Assembly: GCA_947087645.1 (NCBI GenBank)
Contig: CAMUDN010000004.1
Span: 70,666-134,665, forward strand
Source of the DNA: an uncultured Bulleidia sp.
GTDB taxonomy: Bacteria > Bacillota_I > Bacilli_A > Erysipelotrichales > Erysipelotrichaceae
Reading direction: 5' to 3'
DNA: 64,000 nucleotides
The position numbers and the translations under genes are program-made. Under the pieces are notes generated by a model. That model was given only the letters and a program-made list of their open reading frames with translations, was not told the DNA's origin and searched no databases. Shown here one piece after another: positions 24,739-33,895 of the stretch. Numbering within the stretch: position 1 is the first letter of the stretch; every line of letters begins with the position of its first letter.

Positions 24739-27043
24739 TTATCAGTGTTTAGAATTAGACCAAATATTAAAGCAAGTTGCTGAAAATGCCTTTTTTATGT
24801 TAAGTAAACAAAAAATAATGCAGGAAAGTCCAATGTTTCATGAACTTTTATGGCAACGTAATTTGGCATATTTAAAAGAAGCGATGGCTTTAATTCAAGA
24901 AATTGGTCCTTTGGATTTTTATTTTCACAAAGATATTCATGCTTTATTATTAAAAGTTAGTAAAGGTAGTATATTGAATGGTTGTGAATTATTTGATGTT
25001 TCACAATTATTATCATTAATTATTTTTACGAAAAATTATGTAGCAAAAGCGAAGAATAGTGAAATAAGTTTTTTAAGTGATTTATTTAACAGCCTTGTAA
25101 AACAAGAAACATTATTAGAAAAATTACATCATACAGTTACCAATGATGGTACTATCCTTGATACAGCAAGTATTGAATTAAAAAATATTCGGCAATCATT
25201 ACAGCAAATAGAAAAAACGATTTTAAATACAGCTCAGGATTTTGTGCGTAAATATAGTGATAAAGTGGTTGATCAAGTTATTACAAATCGTGATAACCGA
25301 ACATTGATATTAGTTAAAGCTACTTATAAAAATGCTTTTGGTGGATATGTATACGGTGATTCTGCTTCTGGTCTTGCTTCTTATATTGAGCCATCAAGTT
25401 TAGTTAATCTAAACAATCAAAAAATTAATTTACAAACAAGAGAAGAAGAAGAAGAATATAAAATTTTAAAAATTTTAAGTCAACAAGTGCAGGAAATATC
25501 AACCCAAGTAATGGCTGATTTAGATACTTTAGAAGAAATAGATGTGATTTTTGCAAAAGCAAATTGGTCTTTACAACATGAAGCATGTTTACCAAAATTA
25601 AATCATGAAAAAAAATTATACTTAAAAAAAGCTAAACATCCTTTAATTGATTCTAAGAAAGTAGTAGCTAATAGTTATGAATTATCTTTACCACAGCATA
25701 TGATTTTAATCACTGGTCCTAATACTGGAGGAAAAACAGTTTCATTAAAAGTTATTGCTTTATCTTTACTCTTATCAGCATATGGCATTGGTGTTTGTGC
25801 TCAAGAAGCTAATTTACCATTTATTGATAATCTTTTTGTCGATATTGGTGATGATCAATCAGTTGTTTCATCACTTTCTTCTTTTTCATCACATATGTCA
25901 AAATTGGCATATATTTTACAAAATATTAGTGATAAATCATTAGTCCTTTTAGATGAAATTGGTAATGGAACAGATCCTAAAGAAGGAGAAGCAATTGCTA
26001 TAGCCATTCTAAATGAATTACGAAAAAAGGAGTGTATGTGCTTTGCAACTACTCATTATGATCGTTTAAAAGCGTATGCTAAAAGACATGAAGATATAAT
26101 TATTGCTTCGGTTTTATTTGACTTTGATACTTTATTACCAACTTATCAATATCGACAAGGTATAAGTGGTAGTAGTAACGCTTTTGCGATTGCTAAACGA
26201 TATGGTATTCCAGAAGCAATTGTTAACTATGCTCAATCTTTAAAAGATCAAGCTAAAAGTCAAGAAGATAATTTAATTGAAAAATTAGATCAACAACGTT
26301 TATTACTAGAAAAAGAAAAAGATCTTTTGCAACAGAAAAAAGAAAAATTTTTATTACAATATCGGGAATTACATCTAAAAAAAGAAGAATTAGAACAAGA
26401 AAAGATTAAATTTCAGCAAGAAATGCTTAAATTGAAAAAGGAAATACTTCATAAATATGAATATAAAGCAAGGCAGATAATTAATGAATTGAAAAATAAA
26501 GATTTAAAATATCATGAAGCCTTAGTTATCAAAAATAAATTGATTAATGAAGATGATATGGTGCCTTCTTTATCTGAAGATAATCAAGAGTTTCATGTTG
26601 GTGATGCTGTTGAACTACTTTCTTCCAAACAAGTTGCAAGAGTTATGAAAGTTGAAAAGAAGAATATTACAATTGATTTACATGGTCGTAAATATCAAGT
26701 TAGTAAAAAACAATTAAGGCATTCATTAAAAACTATTTCTGATTCAAAAAAAGTGAATATATCTTTACCTTCTGCATCATTATCTAAAATTAGCTATATT
26801 CCTTCAGAAATTAATTTGATTGGTTTACATGTTGATGAAGCTATGCGTAAATTAGATGATTATTTAGATCAAGTTAAAATGAGTAATTTACATCAAATTC
26901 GGATTATACACGGTGATGGATCAGGTAGATTAAGACAAGCTGTACAACAAAAATTAACACATTTAAAGATAGTTGATCATTATCGTTTAGGTATGCCAAG
27001 TGAAGGGGGAACAGGAGCAACAGTTGTTGTATTAAAACGATGA
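24728..27043 (+). CDS. mutS2: MutS2 ATPase/endonuclease
   Basis: This 771-residue protein has the MutS core and clamp helices (about 1-310), the ATPase with GPNTGGKTVSL (about residue 330), the segment DIGDDQSVVSSLSSFSSHM and Walker B LLDEIGNGTDP. A long coiled coil (about 515-590), a KOW-like beta segment and a C-terminal Smr nuclease domain (INLIGLHVDEAM, IIHGDGSGRLR) follow. There is no mismatch-recognition domain. MutS2 limits recombination and, in Bacillus, rescues collided ribosomes. It overlaps cvpA (11 nt) and uvrC (4 nt). The first Smr motif here is GLHV where many homologues have DLRG. Confidence 0.94.
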   Translation: MKNSYQCLELDQILKQVAENAFFMLSKQKIMQESPMFHELLWQRNLAYLKEAMALIQEIGPLDFYFHKDIHALLLKVSKGSILNGCELFDVSQLLSLIIFTKNYVAKAKNSEISFLSDLFNSLVKQETLLEKLHHTVTNDGTILDTASIELKNIRQSLQQIEKTILNTAQDFVRKYSDKVVDQVITNRDNRTLILVKATYKNAFGGYVYGDSASGLASYIEPSSLVNLNNQKINLQTREEEEEYKILKILSQQVQEISTQVMADLDTLEEIDVIFAKANWSLQHEACLPKLNHEKKLYLKKAKHPLIDSKKVVANSYELSLPQHMILITGPNTGGKTVSLKVIALSLLLSAYGIGVCAQEANLPFIDNLFVDIGDDQSVVSSLSSFSSHMSKLAYILQNISDKSLVLLDEIGNGTDPKEGEAIAIAILNELRKKECMCFATTHYDRLKAYAKRHEDIIIASVLFDFDTLLPTYQYRQGISGSSNAFAIAKRYGIPEAIVNYAQSLKDQAKSQEDNLIEKLDQQRLLLEKEKDLLQQKKEKFLLQYRELHLKKEELEQEKIKFQQEMLKLKKEILHKYEYKARQIINELKNKDLKYHEALVIKNKLINEDDMVPSLSEDNQEFHVGDAVELLSSKQVARVMKVEKKNITIDLHGRKYQVSKKQLRHSLKTISDSKKVNISLPSASLSKISYIPSEINLIGLHVDEAMRKLDDYLDQVKMSNLHQIRIIHGDGSGRLRQAVQQKLTHLKIVDHYRLGMPSEGGTGATVVVLKR

Positions 27044-28836
27044 ATAAAGAATATATTAAAGCAAAATTATCAGAGTTACCACATGAACCCGGATCATATC
27101 AAATGAAAGATCGATTTGGCGAAATTATTTATGTTGGTAAAGCAAAAGATTTACATAATCGAGTAAATCAATATTTTGTTGGCGTTCATGATTATAAGAC
27201 AACGAAAATGGTACAAAATATTGATGATTTTGATTTTATTATAACGGCAAGTGAAAAAGAAGCATTGATTTTAGAAATAAATTTAATTAAGCAATATAGA
27301 CCTAAGTACAATATTCAATTTATTGATGATTCAAGTTATCCATATATTAAATTAACAAAAGAAAAGTTTCCCCGTTTATTAATTGTTCGTGATACTAAAA
27401 AAGATAAAAATGCTAAGTACTTTGGTCCTTTTCCAGATGTTGCAAAAGCTAAAACAACATGGAAAATTTTACAAGCATTATATCCTTTTCGACGTTGTAC
27501 TATATTACCTAAAAAAGTATGTTTATATTATCATTTACAACAATGCTTAGGACCATGTGAAATAAAAGTTGCTGATAATATTTATCAGCAAATGAGTGAA
27601 CATATTATGCGTTTTTTAAATGGTGATACGAAGAGTGTTGTAGATACATTAAGAGATAAAATGTTTCAAGCAGCTAAAGAATTACGTTTTGAGCAAGCTC
27701 AGGAATATAAAACAATGCTTACTTCAATTCAATCAGTAGTGCAAAATAAACAAAATATAGAAAAAAATAATCAAGGTAATTATGATGTATTTGCTTATAT
27801 TGTTGATAAAGGGTATATGTCTATTACAGGTTTTTTAGTTCGGCAGGGGATTGTTTTAAATAAAGAATTTCGCTTAATTCCATTATATGGTGATGAAAAG
27901 GAATATTTTGAAACTTTTTTAGGACAATATTATCAACAACATCCTCATGCTAAGGAGCTATTATTAGCTTCCAAAATAGATGTTAAAGCATTAAGAGAAA
28001 TATTATTATTTCCTATTTTTCAGCCGCAAAAGGGATATAAAGCAAAACTTATTTCCATGTGTGAAAATAATGCTAAAAAGCAATTAGCTTTGAAATTCAA
28101 TGCAACTAATCGGCAAGATTCAATGCGACTTAAAGCCATTGCACAATTAACAAAATTAGCTGGTAAAGATATGAATCGTATTGAGCTATTTGATAACTCA
28201 CATATATCTGGTTCTTTTACGGTTGCATCTTGTGTTGTTTATGACGAGGGTAAAGAAAATCGTAAAGCTTATCGTTTATTTAGACTACATACAAAGAATT
28301 CTGATTATGATTCAATGAAAGAAGTTATATATCGTCGTTATTTTCGTTTATTAAAAGATAATGGTCATTTACCAGATGGTATTTTAGTTGATGGTGGACA
28401 AATACAAATAAATGCTGCTAAGGAAATTATTAGTCAATTAGGTTTAGCAGATAATATTAAAATTATGGGTTTAGTTAAAGATGATCATCATAATACAAGA
28501 GCTTTATTGGACAGTGATGGCAATGAATTTAATATTGCTAAAGATGATCCTTTATTTTTTCTTTTAACAAGGATGCAAGATGAAGTTCATCGTGTCGCTA
28601 TTAATTATCATCGCAAATTACGTTCTAAAGCACAGATACATTCTATTTTAGATGAAATTAATGGAATTGGTCCGAAAAGAAAGCAACAACTATTAAAAAC
28701 ATTCCATAACTTAGATAATTTAAAGTTAGCTAAAGAAGAAGAAATTGCCCATGTTATACCAGCTAACCTTGCCTATACTGTATATTGTTATTTACATCAA
28801 AATAATGAGGAAAAGAATATTATTGAGACAAGTTAA
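27040..28836 (+). CDS. uvrC: Excinuclease ABC subunit C
   Basis: This 598-residue nuclease makes both incisions in nucleotide excision repair. The N-terminal GIY-YIG domain has PGSYQMKDRFGEIIYVGKA. A Cys cluster in RRCTILPKKVCLYYHLQQC may bind an Fe-S cluster. A UVR segment (about 200-235), the RNase H-like C-terminal nuclease (LFDNSHISGSFTVASCVV) and helix-hairpin-helix motifs (INGIGPKRKQQLL) follow. It is coupled to mutS2 by an ATGA overlap, giving a repair pair. Length is normal. Confidence 0.96.
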   Translation: MNKEYIKAKLSELPHEPGSYQMKDRFGEIIYVGKAKDLHNRVNQYFVGVHDYKTTKMVQNIDDFDFIITASEKEALILEINLIKQYRPKYNIQFIDDSSYPYIKLTKEKFPRLLIVRDTKKDKNAKYFGPFPDVAKAKTTWKILQALYPFRRCTILPKKVCLYYHLQQCLGPCEIKVADNIYQQMSEHIMRFLNGDTKSVVDTLRDKMFQAAKELRFEQAQEYKTMLTSIQSVVQNKQNIEKNNQGNYDVFAYIVDKGYMSITGFLVRQGIVLNKEFRLIPLYGDEKEYFETFLGQYYQQHPHAKELLLASKIDVKALREILLFPIFQPQKGYKAKLISMCENNAKKQLALKFNATNRQDSMRLKAIAQLTKLAGKDMNRIELFDNSHISGSFTVASCVVYDEGKENRKAYRLFRLHTKNSDYDSMKEVIYRRYFRLLKDNGHLPDGILVDGGQIQINAAKEIISQLGLADNIKIMGLVKDDHHNTRALLDSDGNEFNIAKDDPLFFLLTRMQDEVHRVAINYHRKLRSKAQIHSILDEINGIGPKRKQQLLKTFHNLDNLKLAKEEEIAHVIPANLAYTVYCYLHQNNEEKNIIETS

Positions 28837-28849
28837 TACTTATTATTTC

Positions 28850-29131
28850 TTAATCAAATTTTATTTTTTTATGAAAAAACCAAAATAAAGTCATAATCAC
28901 TTTATAAAAAGAAAAGTCTTTTTTTCTTTTCCTTAATAGTAATTTATGCTGTTTTAAAAATTGAAATTTAGGCTTTATGAAAGATATCTTTTCATTTATC
29001 AAAATGCGTTTTTTATTTAGCTTTTCAATAGCTTTTTTAAAATAATATAAAGATTTGCATAATTGGATAAGTAAATAACAAAAAAAGAAAAGAAGAATTA
29101 AGATAAAATAAAAAATAACATGATCAAACAT
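28850..29131 (-). CDS. Small membrane protein, unknown
   Basis: This 93-residue protein has one N-terminal transmembrane segment (about 5-25, very Phe/Leu rich), then a strongly basic helical region (Lys/Arg-rich, about 30-80) expected to be cytoplasmic. I do not recognise the family. It is likely real because AAGGAG stands correctly spaced before the ATG and a promoter pair lies upstream. It converges on uvrC with 13 nt between the stops. Confidence 0.6.
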   Translation of the reverse strand: MFDHVIFYFILILLFFFCYLLIQLCKSLYYFKKAIEKLNKKRILINEKISFIKPKFQFLKQHKLLLRKRKKDFSFYKVIMTLFWFFHKKIKFD

Positions 29132-29153
29132 AATTACTCCTTGTATATTATTT

Positions 29154-29182
29154 ATTATGAATATAATTATTTAGAACAGCAA
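29154..29182 (-). promoter_or_regulatory. Predicted promoter of the small membrane protein
   Basis: On the minus strand TTGCTG (29182-29177) and CATAAT (29159-29154) are separated by 17 nt. Confidence 0.4.
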
Positions 29183-29230
29183 GTGCTTAATTTTGAGCAT
29201 TGTGATACTTTAAAAAAATCACAAAAGTGA

Positions 29231-29259
29231 TTGAAAAAAGATAACTGTTTTAGTATAAT
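29231..29259 (+). promoter_or_regulatory. Promoter of tRNA-Arg(TCT)
   Basis: TTGAAA (29231-29236), 17 nt, TATAAT (29254-29259), 9 nt before the tRNA. Near-consensus. Confidence 0.8.
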
Positions 29260-29268
29260 GACTATGCT

Positions 29269-29342
29269 GTCCTCGTAGCTCAGCTGGATAGAGCTCACGC
29301 CTTCTAAGCGTGTGGTCAAGAGTTCGAATCTCTTCGAGGACG
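29269..29342 (+). tRNA. tRNA-Arg (anticodon TCT)
   Basis: The acceptor stem is GTCCTCG with CGAGGAC, the D stem is GCTC/GAGC, and the anticodon stem CACGC/GCGTG encloses loop CTTCTAA with TCT at 29303-29305. The T arm is AAGAG-TTCGAAT-CTCTT and the discriminator is G. CCA is not encoded. It reads AGA and AGG, the arginine codons favoured in AT-rich genomes. Confidence 0.97.
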
Positions 29343-29348
29343 TTAAAG

Positions 29349-29378
29349 AAACCGTCGATTGTCGACGGTTTATTTTTT
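29349..29378 (+). terminator. Terminator after tRNA-Arg(TCT)
   Basis: AAACCGTCGA-TTG-TCGACGGTTT followed by ATTTTTT. It ends immediately before the Shine-Dalgarno of the next gene, which might be expressed by read-through. Confidence 0.85.
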
Positions 29379-29387
29379 GGAGGTATG

Positions 29388-30065
29388 ATGAACTATTATC
29401 AAGAAGTGTTAGAACAAATTCAACGCGAAATAGATAATCATAATTATGATGAGGCTAATTTTTTACTCACCAAAGAATTAAGAATGCCTTATATTCCGAT
29501 AGAAATCGAAAATAAATTAAAGCAATTAAAAAAAGAGTGTATAGCAAGTAATGAAAAAGAAGTAAAAGAATTAAAGACAGAAGATATATTAGCATTATTA
29601 CAAAAAAATGATGCATGTCAATTAAGAGCTGCTAATTTATTACTTGAACGTAATTTACATGAATATGTTAATGAAATTAAGGAATATTTATCTTTCAAGC
29701 CTAACGAAGAAGCAGCTGCTTTACTAATAGAAGGCTTAGCAAAGCAAAAAGTTAGAGAAGAATTTATACTGCATAAAAATGGTTTAGAATATGTTTTTTG
29801 GCCAGAAGAAGTTATACCAGTAGTTGAAAGTAAAGGTTTTTGGCAAGCTAAAAAATATTTACATTTGTGGTTAGAAAATAAGCATCCTGATTTTTTAGCT
29901 CTTTGTGAATCATTATTGGTTCATGAATGTTATGTTTTTTTACCATTATCTTATGATGAAAATGAAGCTAAAGAGTTAGCATTAGTAATTCTAAAAAAAG
30001 TTTCAAGTTATATGGACGACGGTGATATTTATAAAAAAATATTAAAAAATAACTATATTACTTGA
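29388..30065 (+). CDS. DUF3196-like TPR-type protein
   Basis: This 225-residue soluble protein is made of short helices. The opening MNYYQEVLEQIQREIDNHNYDEA and the MPYIPIEIE segment match my memory of DUF3196 proteins of Bacillota and Mollicutes, which have a TPR-like fold and no known function. The start is ATG 29388, with GGAGG at 29379-29383; the longer open frame enters the tRNA gene and is not coding. No promoter of its own is seen between the tRNA terminator and the start, so read-through from the tRNA promoter is likely. Confidence 0.75.
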   Translation: MNYYQEVLEQIQREIDNHNYDEANFLLTKELRMPYIPIEIENKLKQLKKECIASNEKEVKELKTEDILALLQKNDACQLRAANLLLERNLHEYVNEIKEYLSFKPNEEAAALLIEGLAKQKVREEFILHKNGLEYVFWPEEVIPVVESKGFWQAKKYLHLWLENKHPDFLALCESLLVHECYVFLPLSYDENEAKELALVILKKVSSYMDDGDIYKKILKNNYIT

Positions 30066-30090
30066 CAGATAGCTAGCTTTTTAATAATCT
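30062..30090 (+). promoter_or_regulatory. Predicted promoter of tig
   Basis: Consensus TTGACA (30062-30067), overlapping the upstream stop codon, 17 nt, TAATCT (30085-30090). The start point would fall at about 30097, inside the CIRCE-like dyad. A second -10 (TATACT, 30145) lacks a -35. Confidence 0.6.
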
Positions 30091-30091
30091 A

Positions 30092-30118
30092 TTAGCAGAG
30101 TTTAATAAAGAGTGCTAA
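30092..30118 (+). promoter_or_regulatory. CIRCE-like HrcA operator before tig
   Basis: The site reads TTAGCAGAG, nine bases, GAGTGCTAA. The right arm is a perfect CIRCE half-site and the left arm matches the consensus TTAGCACTC in its first six bases, 15 of 18 overall, with the standard 9-bp spacer. It covers the predicted start point, the usual place for HrcA repression. An alternative dyad AGAGTT/AACTCT overlaps it. Confidence 0.7.
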
Positions 30119-30182
30119 CTCTACTCAAGATTAAAAAAATTTGATATACTAGTTAAGCAAAATATAAAATAGAGGAGAATAT

Positions 30183-31535
30183 ATGGCAAGTTGGAAATTA
30201 AAAGAAAAATCAAGTGGTGAATTAACCCTTGTTATTGAAGGTGAAAAGTGGGAAAAAGCTGTTAAAAAGGCTTTTCAAAAATTAGCAGCAAAAGTTACTT
30301 TACCAGGATTTCGTAAAGGTCAAGCACCAAAAGCTTTATTAGAAAAGAAAATTTCTGAACAAGAGCGTTATTTTGAAGCAATCCAAGAAAATGCTAATGC
30401 ATGGTTGAAAGAAGCATTAGATGCAGAAAAATTAGAACCTATTTCACAACCTAAATTAGATATTAAACAAATGGATGCTTTAAAAGCAGAATTAGTTTTC
30501 TTATTTGCAATTAAACCGGAAGCTAAAGTTACTAATTATGAAGGGTTAGAATATCCTTTAGAAAAGTTTTCTGTAACGAAAAAGGAAATTAAAGAAGAAT
30601 TAGATCATATGCGTGAAAAATACGCTGAAATGGAAATTAAAGAAGAAGCAGCTGTTGAAGGTGATATTGTAAATATTGATTATGAAGGCTTTAAAGATGA
30701 TAAAGCATTTGATGGTGGAAAAGCTAATGGCTATGATTTAACACTTGGTTCTCATGCCTTTATTCCAGGCTTTGAAGAACAATTAATCGGCTTAAAAGCA
30801 GGTGATGAGAAAGAAGTTAAATTGAGTTTTCCAAAAGATTATCATGTTGCTGATTTAGCAGGTGCACCAGTTGTTTTCAAAGTCAAAGTAAATCAAGTTA
30901 AAGTTAAGAAATTACCAGAAGTTAATGATGATTTTGCTCAAGATGTTAATGCGCCTGGTGTCGAAAATGTTGAACAATTAAATAAAATGATTGAAGATCG
31001 TTTATTAACAAGTAAAAAGAATCGAGCAGAAGAAAAAGCAGAAGCTGCATTGATGGATGCTTTATTGAAAAATACCGAGGTTGATTTACCAGATGTTATG
31101 GTTGATGATGAAGTACAAAATCAAGTTAATCAATTAGCTGCTCAAATTAAGCAGTACGGTATGGAGTTAAATGCTTATTTAAAAATGATGGGACAAACTT
31201 TAGAATCAATAAAAGATAGCTATCGTTTAAATGCTGTTAAGACAGTAACTATGCGTTTAGCTCTAGAAGCAGTTGCAAAGAAAGCTAATATTAATCCAAG
31301 TGATGAAGATATTGAAAAGGAGTATAGTGATATCGCTAAGCAATATTCAATATCTGTTGAACAAGTAAAGAAAGCAATTTCAAAAGAATTATTGATTAAG
31401 GATGTAGCAAATAAATTGGCTTATGATTTGATTAAAGAAAAGGCCATAAAAGTAACGCCAAAAAGTAAAGAAAAATCTTCCAAGTCAAAAACAGAAAAAG
31501 GTAGTAAGACAAAAGAAGAAAAGAGTGGAAATTAG
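30183..31535 (+). CDS. tig: Trigger factor
   Basis: This 450-residue ribosome-associated chaperone has the N-terminal ribosome-binding domain with the signature GFRKGQAPK (about residues 42-50). A central FKBP-like prolyl isomerase (about 155-245, including GDIVNIDYEGF and HAFIPGFEEQLIG) and the helical C-terminal substrate cradle follow. The last 25 residues are a Lys/Ser/Glu-rich tail. AGAGGAG precedes the ATG. The CIRCE-like site suggests heat-shock control. A terminator separates it from lon. Confidence 0.96.
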   Translation: MASWKLKEKSSGELTLVIEGEKWEKAVKKAFQKLAAKVTLPGFRKGQAPKALLEKKISEQERYFEAIQENANAWLKEALDAEKLEPISQPKLDIKQMDALKAELVFLFAIKPEAKVTNYEGLEYPLEKFSVTKKEIKEELDHMREKYAEMEIKEEAAVEGDIVNIDYEGFKDDKAFDGGKANGYDLTLGSHAFIPGFEEQLIGLKAGDEKEVKLSFPKDYHVADLAGAPVVFKVKVNQVKVKKLPEVNDDFAQDVNAPGVENVEQLNKMIEDRLLTSKKNRAEEKAEAALMDALLKNTEVDLPDVMVDDEVQNQVNQLAAQIKQYGMELNAYLKMMGQTLESIKDSYRLNAVKTVTMRLALEAVAKKANINPSDEDIEKEYSDIAKQYSISVEQVKKAISKELLIKDVANKLAYDLIKEKAIKVTPKSKEKSSKSKTEKGSKTKEEKSGN

Positions 31536-31536
31536 T

Positions 31537-31564
31537 ATAAGGCGCAATAAGCGCCTTATTTTTT
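31537..31564 (+). terminator. Terminator between tig and lon
   Basis: ATAAGGCGC-AATAA-GCGCCTTAT, then TTTTT. The stem is nine base pairs. No separate lon promoter is visible after it, so lon may rely on read-through. Confidence 0.85.
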
Positions 31565-31584
31565 CAAAAAGGAGGTAATGCGAA

Positions 31585-33894
31585 ATGAAAAAAACATTAA
31601 TACAGGTACCAGCTATTTTTACACGTGGTATTGTGTTATTTCCTCATAATAAAGTTGATATTGAAGTTGGTCGTAATGAATCGTTAGCAGCAGTTAAAAA
31701 AGTTGTTGAAACAGAAGATCGTTATATCCTTTTAACATGTCAAAAGGATATAATGAAGGAAGAAATTGATACGGAAAATGTTTATTTAATGGGAACATTA
31801 GCAAAGATTGAAACAGTTCATCATAAAGATAATTATTTACGTGTTAGTTTTTTAGGCTTGAAGAGAGCTAAAGTCGATAGTTTTGCAATGATTGATGGTG
31901 TGTATCAAGCTAGTGTTAATTTACAAAAAACAATATCAACTGGTGATCATGAAGAAGAAGCTTTAGTAAATAAATTAATGGATCTTGTAGCTAAACTACC
32001 TTCATTAACTGATATATTACCAGTTAATGTAATTGATCATGTTAATAAGGGTATATCTGCTGATGAATTAACTGATTTATGTGGACAATATTTTATTTTT
32101 AATACTGATAAAAGACAGCATTTATTGGAACTTTTAGCAATTAATGATCGTTTATATTATTTGATTGAAGAAGTACAAAAGATGTTAGCTTATGGACAGA
32201 TTGAGCAACAAGTCAACGAAAAAGTAAAAGAAAGAATTGATGAAAATCAAAGAGAATTTTATTTACGTGAAAAATTAAAAGTAATTCGAGAAGAACTTGG
32301 TGATGTTTCGAGTATTGATGATGACAGTGATAATTTTCGTGAAATGATAGAAAATAATCCTTATCCAGAAGCAATCAAGAAAAAAGCAAGAGAAGAATTA
32401 CGGCGTTATGAAATGATGCCAGTAGGTAGTGGTGAAACATCAGTTTCACGTAATTATTTAGAATGGCTATTAAATGTTCCTTGGTGGCAAGAAACAAGTG
32501 ATTGTGAAGATTTAAAACAAGTTCGAGCTTATTTAGATAAACGTCACTATGGATTAGCAAAAGTTAAAGATCGGGTGATGGAATATTTAGCTGTTAAAAA
32601 AATGACAAATTCTTTAAAAGCTCCTATTTTATGCTTAGTTGGTCCACCTGGAGTTGGTAAAACTTCTTTAGCTCAAAGTATTGCTCAAGCAATGCATCGT
32701 AAATTTGTTAAAATGTCAGTTGGTGGTGTTAAAGATGAAGCTGAAATAAGAGGTCATCGCCGTACTTACTTAGGTGCTTTACCAGGTCGAATTATTCAAG
32801 GAATGAAAAAAGTAATGGTTATTAATCCCTTATTTTTAATTGATGAAATTGATAAGATGGGAGCTGATTATAAAGGTGATCCAAGTGATGCATTATTAGA
32901 GGTTTTGGATCCAGAACAAAATAATCAATTTAGTGATCATTATCTTGAAGAAGCATATGATTTATCTAAAGTTATGTTTATTGCTACAGCTAATTATTTA
33001 GAAAATATTCCAGCACCATTAAGAGATCGTTTGGAAATAATTGAATTACCTTCTTATACTGAAGTAGATAAAGTACAAATTGCTAAGAAACATCTTATTC
33101 CACTACAAATTAAAATAAATGGTTTAAAAAGTAATCAATTTAAACTTAAAGAAAAAGAAATTCTTTTCTTGATTCGTCATTATACAAGAGAATCAGGTGT
33201 TCGTCAGTTAGAAAGAATAATTGGTAGTTTATGCCGTAAAACAGTTCTTGCTATTTTAAATGAGCAAAAAAAAGCAATTACCATTAATCAAAAAAGAATT
33301 GAAGAATGGCTTGGTAAAATATTATTTGAATTTGGCGAAAAAGAAAAGAAGAATGAAATTGGCGTTGTTACCGGTTTAGCTTATACACAATTTGGTGGTG
33401 ATGTTTTACAAATTGAAGTTAATTTTTTTAGTGGCAAAGGCAATCTTATTATTACTGGTCAATTAGGTGATGTAATGAAAGAAAGTGCACATATTGCTTT
33501 GGACTATATTAAAGCACATGCTAAAGAATTAGTGATTGATCCTACTTTTTTTACCAGTCATGATATCCATATTCATGTACCTGAAGGAGCAGTACCAAAA
33601 GATGGTCCTAGTGCTGGTGTAACATTAACAACGGCTTTAGTATCAGCTATTACTAAGCGACCAGTTCGCAAAGATATAGCAATGACAGGAGAAGTTACAT
33701 TAAGAGGTAATGTTTTACCAATTGGTGGTTTACGGGAAAAATCATTAGCTGCTCATCGGGTTGGCATTCATACTATTTTAATTCCAGAGAAAAATTTACG
33801 TGATTTAGATGAAGTACCAGATGTAGTTAAGAAAGAAATTAATTTTATTCCTGTTTCACAAGTCACGGATGTATTAAAGGAAACATTGGTTTGA
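31585..33894 (+). CDS. lon: ATP-dependent Lon protease
   Basis: This 769-residue AAA+ protease degrades misfolded and regulatory proteins. Domains in order are the N-terminal substrate domain (about 1-200), coiled coil, AAA+ module with GPPGVGKTS and LFLIDEIDKM, and the proteolytic domain with the catalytic serine in PKDGPSAGV and a Lys some 40 residues later (GLREKSLAA). AAAGGAGG precedes the ATG. It is 1 nt from engB (YsxC), the lon-engB order seen widely in Bacillota. Confidence 0.97.
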   Translation: MKKTLIQVPAIFTRGIVLFPHNKVDIEVGRNESLAAVKKVVETEDRYILLTCQKDIMKEEIDTENVYLMGTLAKIETVHHKDNYLRVSFLGLKRAKVDSFAMIDGVYQASVNLQKTISTGDHEEEALVNKLMDLVAKLPSLTDILPVNVIDHVNKGISADELTDLCGQYFIFNTDKRQHLLELLAINDRLYYLIEEVQKMLAYGQIEQQVNEKVKERIDENQREFYLREKLKVIREELGDVSSIDDDSDNFREMIENNPYPEAIKKKAREELRRYEMMPVGSGETSVSRNYLEWLLNVPWWQETSDCEDLKQVRAYLDKRHYGLAKVKDRVMEYLAVKKMTNSLKAPILCLVGPPGVGKTSLAQSIAQAMHRKFVKMSVGGVKDEAEIRGHRRTYLGALPGRIIQGMKKVMVINPLFLIDEIDKMGADYKGDPSDALLEVLDPEQNNQFSDHYLEEAYDLSKVMFIATANYLENIPAPLRDRLEIIELPSYTEVDKVQIAKKHLIPLQIKINGLKSNQFKLKEKEILFLIRHYTRESGVRQLERIIGSLCRKTVLAILNEQKKAITINQKRIEEWLGKILFEFGEKEKKNEIGVVTGLAYTQFGGDVLQIEVNFFSGKGNLIITGQLGDVMKESAHIALDYIKAHAKELVIDPTFFTSHDIHIHVPEGAVPKDGPSAGVTLTTALVSAITKRPVRKDIAMTGEVTLRGNVLPIGGLREKSLAAHRVGIHTILIPEKNLRDLDEVPDVVKKEINFIPVSQVTDVLKETLV

Positions 33895-33895
33895 T

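Noticed and set aside
29310..29387. N-terminal extension of the DUF3196-like gene into tRNA-Arg(TCT).
   Set aside because: The extension translates tRNA and terminator sequence; GGAGG supports ATG 29388.
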